A stretch of DNA of 47,659 nucleotides from Opitutus sp. GAS368 (GCA_945903465.1 CAMDOF010000042.1:1-47659); one strand, 5' to 3'. Counted from the stretch's first letter, positions 16,253 through 25,073 are shown. Made by a program: numbers and translations. Notes: generated from the letters alone by a model not told the origin.

Positions 16253-17254
16253 TCAAAAGTATTCCGCCATGATCCGCCGGAGCACCGGGCGCACGGTCCG
16301 CGCGAGCGCCACGTTCGCGTAGCCCATCCACGCTACCGGGGTGGTCGTATCCAGCGGCACGCGCAAGGCCCGGCCATCGGGCGCCTCGATCAAGCATCCC
16401 GCCTCGCGAGCGATCAAAGCGATGCAAATGTCATACGGATGGCAGCAAAGCGAGGCACTCGAGTATCCTAGTTTCAAATACGCGGCGGGCCGTAGATCAC
16501 CCAGCATGCGGTCGTGGCCCGAGATCAATTCAAACAACTGGCCGCCCGTACTAATATATTGATCATCAAAAACCAACTGGCCACCGCTTTTGCCCAGCAA
16601 CCCGAGCTCCCGCCAGAGCGCCTCTTCCACCGCCCCGAGCAATCCTTTGCCCTCCGGAAAAAATCGCGCAATCGAGGCAAACCCGTGCTCAAAATCAGTC
16701 GCCCGCGAGGGCCGCGGAGTCCACCGGCGCCACGTCCGGTTCACCGTATCAAAGCGTTGCGCGATCACCCCTCCACCCACCACCGCACTCACTTGATCGG
16801 CCAGACTTTGCTTCGCAGTCGGAAATTCCGTCATCGCCGCGACCAGAATATCGGCCAGCTGGGTCCGCGCCCCCCGCTGCGGCGCCAGCCCGGCCAAAAT
16901 CCACGCCGAACGCTTGTCGTACATGACCCCACGCGTGCCATCAATCGGATCAATGATACATTTCAACGCCGTCCGCCCCACCGGCGTGCCCCGCGGATAA
17001 GTGGTCGCACCTTCCACCAAACCTTCCATCACCAACTCAACCGGCCACGCCGTGGGCCAGAACTCCTCAAACCACTCCAAAATCGCCTCCTCACTCAGCC
17101 GATCCACATAATAAATCGTATCCGCTGCCGTAACCGCGGCAATCCGCGTAAACTTTCCCGCCTGCCGTACCCGGGCCGCCACCAGAGTATCTCGGATATG
17201 GTTCTGCAACTCGCAGAGCAAACGACGCGCTCGGTTTAATTGAACAAAGGTCAT
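16253..17254 (-). CDS. inositol-monophosphatase-family phosphatase
   Basis: Mg2+-dependent phosphatase of the FIG superfamily, 333 residues from the ATG at 17254 (M-T-F-V-Q-L-N). The first metal motif, I-I-D-P-I-D-G-T-R-G, is clear. The second motif is recognisable as H-P-Y-D-I-C-I-A-L-I-A-R-E-A-G, where W-D-x-A-A-G is usual. The segment upstream of motif 1 lacks the ordinary G-E-E, reading V-M-E-G-L-V-E-G. Extra sequence of about 60 residues separates the motifs. It lies 17 bp downstream of the galactokinase-like gene on the same strand, so it is probably co-expressed and may act on a sugar phosphate or on 3'-phosphonucleotides. Substrate unresolved. Confidence 0.85.
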   Translation of the reverse strand: MTFVQLNRARRLLCELQNHIRDTLVAARVRQAGKFTRIAAVTAADTIYYVDRLSEEAILEWFEEFWPTAWPVELVMEGLVEGATTYPRGTPVGRTALKCIIDPIDGTRGVMYDKRSAWILAGLAPQRGARTQLADILVAAMTEFPTAKQSLADQVSAVVGGGVIAQRFDTVNRTWRRWTPRPSRATDFEHGFASIARFFPEGKGLLGAVEEALWRELGLLGKSGGQLVFDDQYISTGGQLFELISGHDRMLGDLRPAAYLKLGYSSASLCCHPYDICIALIAREAGCLIEAPDGRALRVPLDTTTPVAWMGYANVALARTVRPVLRRIMAEYF

Positions 17255-17271
17255 CGCAGCAAAAAGCCGGC

Positions 17272-18411
17272 TCAGATCAGCCCAGCGCCATCGCCCGTCC
17301 GGAGATGCATGCTCTCCGGCGCAGTCCCCCACTGCGCCGCACAGACTTCGCCCACTCGCCGCGCGTCGTCTTCGTCAAAGGTTGCCATCGTCATCGCCAT
17401 CACCGCACCGCCAAAGCCTCCTCCCGTCAACCGCGCGCCCCATACCCCCGGGTGATTCTCCAAGGTATCCACCAGTAAATCTAGCTCCACCGTGCTATTT
17501 TCAAACCACCGCTGCGAGCTCCGGTGCGAGGCCGTGAGCAGACGCCCGACCACCGCGAGATCCCCTTGCCGCAACGCCGCCACCGCCGCACCCACTCGCG
17601 CAATTTCCTCAACCACATGGCGGGCCCGCTTCGCTGCCACCGAGGAAAGCCCCGCCACCTGCTCCCAGTCCGCGCCCGCGAGGTTCGCGTCAACCAGCTG
17701 CGCCACCCCAAGCGCCCGCGCCGCCAACCGACACTCACGATGCCGCTCCGCGTAGAGGCCATCCACCAGCGCGTGGCGCGTCGGTGTATTAAATACCCAA
17801 AAATGTGCACCCGCCGGAAGCGGAATCATCGCGAAATGCGGACCGCGGCAATCTATCCAGACGAGCTGATCTCTCGCCCCCAACCCCACGACCCCTTGAT
17901 CAAGGAGACCACACGGCACGCCGACAAATTCGTTCTCCGCCCACCGCGCCACCTTCACCAGCGTTTCGCGTTCGGGCGAGGCGCCCCCGGCCACCGCAAA
18001 AACCCAGGCCGACGCCAACTCGAGCGCGGCACTGCTGCTGAGACCCGCCCCGACCGGAAGATCCGTCATCGCCAAAAAATCAAAGCCCGCCGGTGCCGCC
18101 AACCCAAAGTTCGGAAACGCCGCGAGCACGCCCAGAGGATAGTTCACCCAACACGCGTCGCCCGTCGTCCTCTCCATCGCACCCGCAGCCAAATCAACCA
18201 GGCCCACCCGCTGATCACTCGCAAACCGCCGCCGACCATCCGACCGCCGGGTCAACCCCACCCAAACCGCCCGATCAATCGCCACACCCAAAACCGTGCC
18301 GCCATTGTAATCAGTGTGGTTACCCAAAAACTCAATCCGCCCAGGCGCACGCGCCACAAACTCGGGCGTGACACCAAAGGTGAGCTGAAACCTATTAAAT
18401 AGTGCCGATTT
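17272..18411 (-). CDS. galK: galactokinase-like GHMP kinase
   Basis: ATP-dependent sugar 1-kinase, 379 residues from the ATG at 18411. The galactokinase signature appears as A-P-G-R-I-E-F-L-G-N-H-T-D-Y-N-G-G (residues 23-39), the GHMP ATP loop as P-V-G-A-G-L-S-S-S-A-A-L, the catalytic Asp in C-G-L-L-D-Q, and motif 3 as A-R-L-T-G-G-G-F-G-G-A. The normal G-E-H-T-D-Y reads G-N-H-T-D-Y; the Glu at this position contacts galactose in characterised enzymes, so specificity might differ. The next gene (17 bp away) encodes an inositol-monophosphatase-like protein. No galT, galE or mutarotase is present nearby. The symbol is given for family only. Confidence 0.85.
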   Translation of the reverse strand, partial: KSALFNRFQLTFGVTPEFVARAPGRIEFLGNHTDYNGGTVLGVAIDRAVWVGLTRRSDGRRRFASDQRVGLVDLAAGAMERTTGDACWVNYPLGVLAAFPNFGLAAPAGFDFLAMTDLPVGAGLSSSAALELASAWVFAVAGGASPERETLVKVARWAENEFVGVPCGLLDQGVVGLGARDQLVWIDCRGPHFAMIPLPAGAHFWVFNTPTRHALVDGLYAERHRECRLAARALGVAQLVDANLAGADWEQVAGLSSVAAKRARHVVEEIARVGAAVAALRQGDLAVVGRLLTASHRSSQRWFENSTVELDLLVDTLENHPGVWGARLTGGGFGGAVMAMTMATFDEDDARRVGEVCAAQWGTAPESMHLRTGDGAGLI

Positions 18412-18606
18412 CATCAAAGCCCCACCAAAAACCGCACCTCTCCTGAGGTCGAACTCTAAAGCCGGAAGACTCGCCAGCCACCTTCTCTCCACGCCGGCAC
18501 CACCGCAGCCGCCCGCCCTCCGCCCTCTTTCACGAAGCCATCTGTGCGAATGCGACGGGCACCTTGGCAGACCATCGCACCGGCCCGCGCCGCCCCCCTC
18601 CCTCTT

Positions 18607-18831
18607 TCACGACAGCGGCCCCGACCGTGCCGCCCACGACGCGGGCACTTCGCCCGCGCGGCCCTTGATCATCAATTCTAACAAATTTTTAAGCGCCTGC
18701 TCCCGCGCCACCCCGCGCTCCGCGGCAATTTGATCGGCGCGTTTCAGCAGTTGCGCCGCCATCGTCGAGGCCTGGACCGACGGCGCCCCCAGACGGACAC
18801 AGAGCTCCGTGAGTTGCTCCTGCTCTGTCAT
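18607..18831 (-). CDS. small hypothetical protein (74 aa)
   Basis: Short helical, charged protein of 74 residues (M-T-E-Q-E-Q-L-T-E-L-C-V-R-L-G ... A-S-W-A-A-R-S-G-P-L-S). No signal peptide, membrane segment or known motif is seen. The case for a real gene is its position: its ATG overlaps the TGA stop of ygfZ, the usual mark of translational coupling, and its composition is not that of an antisense shadow. An ATG one codon upstream is an alternative. It may be an accessory to YgfZ, but nothing in the sequence shows a function. Confidence 0.6.
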   Translation of the reverse strand: MTEQEQLTELCVRLGAPSVQASTMAAQLLKRADQIAAERGVAREQALKNLLELMIKGRAGEVPASWAARSGPLS

Positions 18832-19730
18832 CATGATTCCAGTAAAACCACCGCCGCCGCGTCCGCACCCGCCGCCAGCGCTAACGTTGATCCAGCCGGA
18901 ACCTGCCATAACGACACCATCGCCAAGCCCATCCACCCGCCCAACTCATCCGCCACCACCGAGCGCAGGTCACCCACCTGCCTTGCCCCCAAAAACAGCG
19001 GCGCGGGCGTCGCCGGCAACACTCCCGCAACACCTTTCACCCCCACGAGTCGCCGCCGAACTTGCCCCATCGACTTGAGACGCGCCATCACTTCCTGCCC
19101 CAGGTAACAACCCTTCGTGTACGAAACCGCCACTTGCTCCAGCCCCGCCTCATTCGGCAAATCCCCCGGCCCCACGTCCGCCGGCACCGCCGGAATCCGC
19201 GAGGCAAGCCGACGGCTCTTCATCGCGGCATCCCCCACCTCCACCCCACCCGCCACCACCCCCGGCGGCTCGCCTGCCCCATCGCGATAAACGCACTCCA
19301 CCACATCACTTCCTCCCCGCCGCCCAGAAAAAATAAACCGGTCCGCCCCGGCGGCCCAGCCCCACGACCAAGCCGTTGCTTCAGTATTCAAAATTGTGAT
19401 ACCAGACCATTCCCCCGTGCAATCTTCAATCACCACGTCGTCCGCAATCAGGTGACTCTCCAATCTCTCGCGTATCACCGCCGCGGCGGAAAAATAACTC
19501 CCGATCCACCACTCGCCAGCCACCGCGCCCCGCAAAATAAAACTGTCCGCCACCACCCGACCCTTCAACGAAAGCCAGAGTCCGTAAACTTCGCCCGCTG
19601 GTCCCAGCTGGCGCAGGTCATTGGAAAATTGCCCTTGTAAAAAAACCGCTGCATCCGGGCCAGTCACCCGCAGCCAAGCCCCCGGCCGCCAACGATAAAA
19701 CGCCGCTGCAGTAGAAATAGTGATAGGCAT
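18831..19730 (-). CDS. ygfZ: YgfZ/GcvT-domain folate-binding protein
   Basis: Folate-dependent protein that supports maintenance of iron-sulfur enzymes. The 299 residues carry the diagnostic K-G-C-Y-L-G-Q-E motif (206-213), including the conserved Cys, and an N-terminal GcvT-like part with F-L-Q-G-Q-F-S-N-D-L and L-S-L-K-G-R-V-V-A-D. The glycine/valine-rich C-terminus is degenerate, as is common. The ATG at 19730 is preceded at a good distance by AACAGGA, a ribosome-binding site. The upstream A/T-rich region (19731-19790) should hold its promoter. It begins a minus-strand run that continues with the small ORF, galK-like and phosphatase genes. Confidence 0.9.
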   Translation of the reverse strand: MPITISTAAAFYRWRPGAWLRVTGPDAAVFLQGQFSNDLRQLGPAGEVYGLWLSLKGRVVADSFILRGAVAGEWWIGSYFSAAAVIRERLESHLIADDVVIEDCTGEWSGITILNTEATAWSWGWAAGADRFIFSGRRGGSDVVECVYRDGAGEPPGVVAGGVEVGDAAMKSRRLASRIPAVPADVGPGDLPNEAGLEQVAVSYTKGCYLGQEVMARLKSMGQVRRRLVGVKGVAGVLPATPAPLFLGARQVGDLRSVVADELGGWMGLAMVSLWQVPAGSTLALAAGADAAAVVLLES

Positions 19731-19787
19731 TAAAATCCTGTTATAGAGTATTTTAAGAAAAAAGTGATAGAATTTGAAAACTAATTA

Positions 19788-19918
19788 TTGACCGGCGGCG
19801 AGGGAAGCCTATTCCTCCGCAGTAAGTTTAACACTTCTCCCCGCTTAGCGGGGAGTTTTGGGGTAACTAAGAAAGCAAAGGCTCACCGTATAGGGGTATA
19901 CGGTGAGCCACTTTTTTT
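19788..19918 (+). ncRNA. candidate short structured transcript ending at a strong terminator
   Basis: No plus-strand protein gene precedes the terminator at 19880-19918, yet the terminator is oriented for plus-strand transcription. Upstream are a possible promoter (TTGACC at 19788, TATTCC at 19810, 16-bp spacer) and a second hairpin, CTCCCCGC-TTA-GCGGGGAG (19837-19855, 8-bp perfect stem). A transcript starting around 19820 would be about 100 nt. TTTTGGGG (19856-19863) could also pair with CCCCAAAA further downstream (19957-19964), enclosing the terminator. It could be an independent small RNA, a leader/attenuator for the DAHP synthase gene 335 bp on, or just a barrier protecting the divergent ygfZ promoter. 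No known riboswitch is recognised. Confidence 0.3.
19880..19918 (+). terminator. Rho-independent terminator with 13-bp perfect stem
   Basis: GGCTCACCGTATA (19880-19892), loop GGGG, TATACGGTGAGCC (19897-19909), then AC and seven T (19912-19918). The stem is perfect. The T run is on the plus-strand side; the other side has only a weak T-rich stretch, so termination should be mainly of plus-strand transcripts. Confidence 0.8.
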
Positions 19919-20254
19919 GCCCATTGCCCAAGAATCAACGGCCATGACCAGCCTCCTCCCCAAAAGTTAACGTCTAGATTTCTTTTGCTAAAACCGGACC
20001 AGCGAATCTGTCCGACCCTTCCGGGAGCAGGCCAAACCAGCGATTCTCCGGCGTTGTTTTTTTTGACCGGGCCCGCCTCCGCACGGCGCCGGGCAGCCGT
20101 TCGGACGGGTGAACGCCAGGCCTCTGAAATCAATTCTTGGGGACGATCAGCTGATAAAAAGTCGAATATTTAGCCGTCAACGCTTTCCGGAGGCTAAGTC
20201 CGACCGACTCCTAGGCTTGCACGCCACCGCCGCCCCAACCCAAGCTAAACTTTC
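19919..20254. other. leader region of the DAHP synthase gene
   Basis: 336 bp without a gene. It holds two related short blocks, ACCAGCGAATCTGTCCG (from 20000) and ACCAGCGATTCTCCGG (from 20036), followed by a run of eight T at 20057-20064. An A/T-rich patch around 20154-20172 could contain the promoter of the downstream gene. The T run could belong to a weak second terminator. No known aromatic amino-acid leader peptide or riboswitch is visible. Confidence 0.35.
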
Positions 20255-21307
20255 ATGCAGAAAACTTCGGACCTCAACGTCGTGGAAACTCGCCCATTGC
20301 CCTCACCCGCCTCTTTGTTGGCCGAGTTGCCAAAAACCGAAACGCAGGCCGAGTTCGTCACTCGGGCGCGCCGCGATATCCAACGACTCATCTTCACCGA
20401 CGACCGGCGCTTTCTGCTCATCATCGGGCCTTGCTCAATTCACGATCTCGACGCCGGCCGCGAATACGCCCAGCGCCTCGTCGCCTTGTCCCGCGAGGTC
20501 GCCGACCGCGTGCTCATCGTCATGCGGGTGTACTTTGAAAAACCGCGCACGACCGTCGGCTGGAAAGGGTTGGTGATGGATCCCCACCTCGATGGTTCCA
20601 ACGATATCGCCGCCGGTCTGCGCCTCGGGCGCACCTTCCTCCGCGACGTCCTCGATCTCGGCCTGCCCACCGCGACAGAATTCCTCGATCCCATCACCCC
20701 GCAGTATGTCGCGGATTTGGTGTGCTGGGGTGCCATCGGCGCCCGCACCACGGAATCCCAAACTCACCGCCAAATGGCGAGCGGTCTTTCCATGCCCCTC
20801 GGTTTCAAGAACAGCACCGACGGCTCCTTCAACGCCGCGATCAACGCCATCAGGGCGGCCGCACAACCCCAGACGTTTCTCGGCATCAACCTCGATGGGA
20901 ACGCCGCCGCCATCGTGACCCGCGGCAATCACGACTGCCATGTGGTCCTCCGCGGCGGCACTTCCGGGCCCAACTATTCACCCGTCCATATCGCGCAAAT
21001 CGAGAGCCTTTTAGCCAAGGCTGGTCTCCCTAAATCCGTCCTCGTCGACTGCTCTCACGATAACTCCGCGAAACATCCAGAGCGCCAGCCCGACGTCATG
21101 CGAGACCTCCTCGTCCAAATTACCGCCGGCAACACGTCCATCATGGGTGCGATGATCGAGAGCAACCTCAGCTCCGGTAGCCAACCGTTCCCCCAGCCCA
21201 AGCACCAGCTTCGCCACGGAGTCAGTATTACCGATGGCTGCATCGACTGGTCCACCACCGCCCATCTCGTGCGCGAAATCCACGCCGCGCTCGCACCGCG
21301 CTTTTAA
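20255..21307 (+). CDS. aroF: 3-deoxy-7-phosphoheptulonate (DAHP) synthase, class I
   Basis: First enzyme of the shikimate pathway, joining phosphoenolpyruvate and erythrose 4-phosphate. The 350-residue length fits AroF/AroG/AroH. Motifs: I-I-G-P-C-S-I-H-D with the metal-binding Cys 60; R-V-Y-F-E-K-P-R-T-T-V-G-W-K-G-L binding phosphoenolpyruvate; G-A-R-T-T-E-S-Q-T-H-R-Q-M; G-F-K-N-S-T-D-G; V-L-R-G-G; and V-D-C-S-H-D-N-S. The N-terminal 30 residues correspond to the feedback-regulatory extension of this class, but which amino acid inhibits it cannot be told, so the symbol is a family choice. The ATG at 20255 gives the expected start. The long leader with a terminator upstream leaves room for regulation. 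Confidence 0.93.
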   Translation: MQKTSDLNVVETRPLPSPASLLAELPKTETQAEFVTRARRDIQRLIFTDDRRFLLIIGPCSIHDLDAGREYAQRLVALSREVADRVLIVMRVYFEKPRTTVGWKGLVMDPHLDGSNDIAAGLRLGRTFLRDVLDLGLPTATEFLDPITPQYVADLVCWGAIGARTTESQTHRQMASGLSMPLGFKNSTDGSFNAAINAIRAAAQPQTFLGINLDGNAAAIVTRGNHDCHVVLRGGTSGPNYSPVHIAQIESLLAKAGLPKSVLVDCSHDNSAKHPERQPDVMRDLLVQITAGNTSIMGAMIESNLSSGSQPFPQPKHQLRHGVSITDGCIDWSTTAHLVREIHAALAPRF

Positions 21308-21441
21308 CTCGCCGCTCCTTTAGCCGCACCCCGCGCCGCCGACCTCCTTTCACTCACGCCTCGGTCAGGCTCAAATCCTGCCCATCAACGCAATTTATGC
21401 CGTGTCTTTAACGTATTTTCTGCGCTAAAAATTAATTCCCT

Positions 21442-22425
21442 ATGATCACTCCTATCCGCGTTGCTGTTACTGGCGCCGCCGGCCAAATCGGCTACTCCCT
21501 CCTCTTCCGCATCGCTTCCGGCGCGATGTTCGGACCTGACCAGCCCGTGATCCTACAGCTGATCGAGGCTCCCATCGAAAAGGCCTTGAAGGCGCTCGAG
21601 GGCGTCGCCATGGAGCTCGACGACTGCGCCTTCCCCCTTCTCAAGGGCATTGTCCAAACCTCCGATCCCGCGGTCGGCTTCAAGGACGCTCACTGGTGTC
21701 TCCTCGTCGGCGCCAAGCCACGCGGCCCCGGCATGGAGAGAGCTGATCTGCTCAAGGATAACGGCAAAATTTTCATCGGCCAAGGCCAGGTCATCGACGC
21801 GGTCGCCGACGCTGAGGCCCGCATCGCCGTCGTTGGCAACCCCGCCAACACCAATTGCATGATCGCCGCGTCTCAGGCCAAGCGGCTACCGGCCGAGCGC
21901 TTCACCGCCATGGTCCGCCTCGATCAAAACCGCGCTCAATCCCAACTGGCCAAGAAGGCTGGCGCCGATCTCACCGCCGTCAAAAATATCTTCATCTACG
22001 GTAATCATAGCCCGACGATGTTCCCCGCCTTCGCCCACGCCACCATCAACGGCCAACCAGCGACCACCGCCATCACTGATACCGCTTGGCTCCAAGGCCC
22101 GTTCTGCGAGACCGTCGGAAAACGCGGCGCCGCCATCATCGCCGCTCGCGGACTTTCCTCCGCAGCTTCCGCCGCCAATGCCCTCGTCGATCATGTCCGC
22201 TCGCTCGTCACCCCCGGCGCCGTCCACTCCATCGCCGTCAAGAGCGAGGGCCGCTACGGTTTCGATGCCAACGTCTGGGCCGGCATGCCCGTACGGACCA
22301 CCACCCCCGGCAGCTACGAGGTCATCACGGACTATGTCATGGATGACTTCGCCCGGGCTAAAATTGCCGCCACCAACAAGGAACTCGCAGAGGAGCGCGC
22401 CTTCGTTGCCGAGATGATTCAGTAA
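21442..22425 (+). CDS. mdh: malate dehydrogenase
   Basis: NAD-dependent oxidation of malate to oxaloacetate in the citric acid cycle. The 327 residues show the nucleotide-binding [14 protein letters not shown], the [10 protein letters not shown] stretch of the cytosolic-type MDH group, [12 protein letters not shown] with substrate-binding arginines, [15 protein letters not shown], and the catalytic His in Y-G-N-H-S-P-T-M. The glutamate/alanine-rich C-terminus is normal. Where this group usually has L-E-I-P, this one has I-E-A-P. It is a single-gene unit with an A/T-rich region upstream (21400-21440) and a strong terminator 36 bp downstream. Confidence 0.95.
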   Translation: MITPIRVAVTGAAGQIGYSLLFRIASGAMFGPDQPVILQLIEAPIEKALKALEGVAMELDDCAFPLLKGIVQTSDPAVGFKDAHWCLLVGAKPRGPGMERADLLKDNGKIFIGQGQVIDAVADAEARIAVVGNPANTNCMIAASQAKRLPAERFTAMVRLDQNRAQSQLAKKAGADLTAVKNIFIYGNHSPTMFPAFAHATINGQPATTAITDTAWLQGPFCETVGKRGAAIIAARGLSSAASAANALVDHVRSLVTPGAVHSIAVKSEGRYGFDANVWAGMPVRTTTPGSYEVITDYVMDDFARAKIAATNKELAEERAFVAEMIQ

Positions 22426-22461
22426 AAATTTCAGCCAGCTCCTGCGACCCCCGCTCTCTGC

Positions 22462-22491
22462 GCGGCGCTCCTCTCCGGGCGCCGCTTTTTT
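22462..22491 (+). terminator. Rho-independent terminator of the malate dehydrogenase gene
   Basis: Stem GCGGCGC (22462-22468), 10-nt loop, GCGCCGC (22479-22485), then six T. Located 36 bp after the mdh stop. The T run abuts the stop of the convergent minus-strand gene at 22490. Confidence 0.85.
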
Positions 22492-23185
22492 ATGCCACCA
22501 ACCCACGCAAAAATTTGCTGATCTGAAAAGCCGACCGCACCGCCGCAAACATCGTCAGCAACTCCGCCGGCGCCTCGCCCCGCGGAAAAATCACCTCCAG
22601 CGCTGCTCCCGTACAACGCACCTCCGCGTCAACCCCCTCCACCCGTAACGTGCATTCGCGGTAATCCGAGGGATACACCACTCCCAACCCGCCCTCCCCG
22701 TCCAGCGCCTCGACCGCATCAATCACCGCCTCAACTCGCACCCCTTTTTTTAGCGCCACGGAAATCTCTGAAAACCGACCGGCGAAGATCGCGGCAAATT
22801 CCGCCCGCTGCGCAAGGTCGAGGTCACGAAGATCCCGCAGCGTCGTCGTCACCGCGTAACGCTCGGGAGCGCGCTCCTCCAGCGCATAAAAAATCTCCAC
22901 CCCAAAATCTTTCGCCGCCACTACCGCCAACGGGCTGGTCACGCTCAAAGAGATTTCTTTCCGCTTGTACCCAAGACCCACCCGCAAGTTCTGAAATAAT
23001 TTCTCCGCCGCCTCCGCCAACTCCCCTTCGCAGATCTTCCCAAGAAACGCATTCGTCACCGCATTCGCCGCATCCGGCAGCGTGTGATGCGTTTTCTTAA
23101 ATCCAGCCAACGATTTTACTTGGCCACCACTCCGCCCAACAAAGCCGATGCTCGAAATCACGCTCGCGGGGAGTTCATGTGCCAT
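22490..23185 (-). CDS. hypothetical protein (231 aa)
   Basis: I do not recognise the family. From the ATG at 23185 the product is M-A-H-E-L-P-A-S-V-I-S-S ... K-F-L-R-G-L-V-A. It is a soluble mixed alpha/beta protein with no signal peptide or membrane segment. A middle segment reads Y-K-R-K-E-I-S-L-S-V-T-S-P-L-A-V-V-A-A-K-D-F, and the final third has short beta strands (Y-R-E-C-T-L-R-V-E-G-V). An upstream in-frame extension to 23365 is glycine/arginine rich and looks non-coding. It follows the HDOD gene on the same strand with a 208-bp gap, so they may be co-expressed. Composition and codon use look like a real gene. Confidence 0.7.
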   Translation of the reverse strand: MAHELPASVISSIGFVGRSGGQVKSLAGFKKTHHTLPDAANAVTNAFLGKICEGELAEAAEKLFQNLRVGLGYKRKEISLSVTSPLAVVAAKDFGVEIFYALEERAPERYAVTTTLRDLRDLDLAQRAEFAAIFAGRFSEISVALKKGVRVEAVIDAVEALDGEGGLGVVYPSDYRECTLRVEGVDAEVRCTGAALEVIFPRGEAPAELLTMFAAVRSAFQISKFLRGLVA

Positions 23186-23393
23186 AGCTTGCGAGCAAAC
23201 CCGCCCCACCCTGACCCGCCAGCCCGAAATCGCCCGCCCACCCCCCCCCTCCATAAAATATTCCCAGTCCCTTCGCCCCGACGGCGACCACGCGTCGTGG
23301 TTGCCCGCCCACTTTCTGGCCGTCGAACCCACGTGGCGCACCGCCTCATCGCGCCACCTCTCCACCCATCACGCCACCACGCCGAGCGCGCGC

Positions 23394-24551
23394 TCAGCGC
23401 TCGCTCGCCTCACGCATCTCCCGCAAGTCAGCCCGCACCTCGCCGATAAATGGGACCATCTCGGCCTCCAGCGCCTCCACGTCAGGCATATAACCGACTC
23501 TTTCCGCGATAATTTTCCATGCCGATAAATTCGCAAACTCACCGTCGCTCGCCTCGATTCGCGATCCACTAAAACCCAGGCCATGAGCCTTGCTCAAGTA
23601 GTTCGCGAGCGAGATCAGCGCGACCTCAAAGCGAAATGACTTCGCTTGCTCCGGCTGATCGTGGTGCGCGATCGCCTGCACCACCATCTCCGCCATCCCG
23701 CTTTGCCGGGCAAAAAGCACCCCCGCCTCACGGTGATCAACCCCCAAACGAGCCCGCTCAAGATCTTCCAGGCGCCCGCGCTCCTGCCAGGTCGCCACCA
23801 GAATCGCCCGGTATTCGTCGGCCGCTACCGTCGACAAAACAATCTTGCCCACATCGTGCAGCAGCGCCGCCACATGGAGCGCCGGCGGGGCCTCCCCACG
23901 CAAACGTTTCTCCAACTCCTCCGCAATCGACGAGGTCGCAATCGCGTGAATCCACAAATGCCGCCAATCAAATCCGTCCGCGACCCGCTTACCGTCTCGC
24001 AACATAAAGAGCGCTTGCGCCGCCTTGCGGACCCGCCCCAACCCCAGCATTTGCACCGCAGAATCTAAATCATCAATGCGCCGCTCTGAACTCACTAACA
24101 CCGAATTGGCCATGCGTAAAATCCGCACGCAAAGCGCCGAATCTTTCGCAACCACCCCCACCACATCACTCACGTCGACGTCCGTCTGATTAAGTATTTT
24201 TAAAAAATTCTGCGCGAAGGACTGTAGCACCGGAATTTGCTGCAACTGCCCAAGTGCTTCTAAAGTCAGCTCCCGGCGCATCGCTCCCGCCACTATTTTC
24301 TCCGCCATGCCTTTCGCCGCCGACTCCGATACCGCGCCGCCAAGCATCTCTAAAAATGCCTGCCGTTCACTTTCCGACGATACCAACGGCGGCGCCCACG
24401 CAGACGCCACCGCCGAACTCTCCTTCGCGACCACCGGCGGCGGCGCGGGCCGAGGCAGGAAGGGATCCCGTGACCGGTCACGGCGCTCCCGGTCACGGCG
24501 AATTAGCCAGAACCACACCCTCAAAATAAGTGACTCAGGTTTTCTCGCCAT
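23394..24551 (-). CDS. HDOD-domain signalling protein
   Basis: Regulatory protein of the HDOD family (HD-related output domain, used in signalling, often tied to cyclic-di-GMP, motility or cell cycle). Of 385 residues, the first 60 form a basic, proline-rich tail. The HDOD domain runs from about 95 to 300: L-Q-Q-I-P-V-L-Q-S-F-A-Q, then D-S-A-L-C-V-R-I-L-R-M-A-N-S, then A-V-Q-M-L-G-L. The HD motif A-A-L-L-H-D-V-G-K is at residues 228-236, and I-A-H-H-D-Q-P follows near 287. Unlike many HDOD proteins the H-D pair is kept, though catalysis is not proven. It is divergent from the Nudix gene with only about 97 bp between starts. A palindrome in its 5' coding part simply encodes R/D repeats. Confidence 0.88.
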   Translation of the reverse strand: MARKPESLILRVWFWLIRRDRERRDRSRDPFLPRPAPPPVVAKESSAVASAWAPPLVSSESERQAFLEMLGGAVSESAAKGMAEKIVAGAMRRELTLEALGQLQQIPVLQSFAQNFLKILNQTDVDVSDVVGVVAKDSALCVRILRMANSVLVSSERRIDDLDSAVQMLGLGRVRKAAQALFMLRDGKRVADGFDWRHLWIHAIATSSIAEELEKRLRGEAPPALHVAALLHDVGKIVLSTVAADEYRAILVATWQERGRLEDLERARLGVDHREAGVLFARQSGMAEMVVQAIAHHDQPEQAKSFRFEVALISLANYLSKAHGLGFSGSRIEASDGEFANLSAWKIIAERVGYMPDVEALEAEMVPFIGEVRADLREMREASER

Positions 24552-24648
24552 AACTGCCGCCTACTATCGACCAGAACCCGACCACTTAAAGCTGAATCCA
24601 AAAAATCCGCGCCTCGCCAGAGCTTCGGTCCTTCGCTCCCATCTCAGC

Positions 24649-25059
24649 GTGCACCCGCCAGATCCCCCTTCCCATCCCCTCCTCGTCGTCTGCGCAGTCA
24701 TCACCGATACCCATGGCCAAATCCTGCTCGCCCAACGCCCCCGCCATAAACACCTCGGCCTGAAATGGGAGTTCCCGGGCGGCAAAGTCGAACCGGGCGA
24801 ATCTCCCGAACAAGCTCTCCACCGGGAAATTCAAGAAGAACTGGGCTGTGTACTCACCATCACTCATGCCTTGCCCCGCTGCCAACACGACTACGGGACC
24901 GTCTTCATCGAAATGATCCCTTTCGCGTGCACCCTCGCCCCAGGCAGCCCCGCCCCTCAGCCGCATGAGCATGCCGCGATCGTGTGGACTCCTCGGCAAA
25001 ATCTCAAAACCTACGATCTCGCCCCCGCCGACTGGCCCATCGTCGCCGCGTTGCCGTAA
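24649..25059 (+). CDS. Nudix hydrolase (MutT/8-oxo-dGTP diphosphatase-like)
   Basis: Pyrophosphohydrolase that probably removes oxidised or other nucleotides. The Nudix box G-x5-E-x7-R-E-U-x-E-E-x-G-U is complete at residues 45-67 (G45, E51, R59-E60, E63-E64, G66). L-L-V-V-C-A-V-I-T-D and W-E-F-P-G-G-K are MutT-like. There is no in-frame ATG close to the domain; the GTG at 24649 gives a normal 136-residue MutT length, whereas the longer frame back to 24307 overlaps the divergent HDOD gene and is rejected. The product ends Y-D-L-A-P-A-D-W-P-I-V-A-A-L, typical for MutT. A short tandem repeat follows it. Confidence 0.88.
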   Translation: MHPPDPPSHPLLVVCAVITDTHGQILLAQRPRHKHLGLKWEFPGGKVEPGESPEQALHREIQEELGCVLTITHALPRCQHDYGTVFIEMIPFACTLAPGSPAPQPHEHAAIVWTPRQNLKTYDLAPADWPIVAALP

Positions 25060-25073
25060 ACGCGACCGCCCCC

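Noticed and set aside
21365..21385. T-loop-like GCTCAAATCCTGC before mdh, possible tRNA
   Set aside because: No acceptor stem, anticodon arm or CCA end can be built around it.
24468..24483. Perfect palindrome CCGTGACCGGTCACGG
   Set aside because: It lies inside the HDOD coding sequence where alternating Arg and Asp codons produce it; no sign of a regulatory role.
24307..24648. In-frame N-terminal extension of the Nudix protein
   Set aside because: It overlaps the divergent HDOD gene, is low-complexity (serine/arginine-rich), and would make the protein far longer than MutT enzymes. The GTG at 24649 is preferred.
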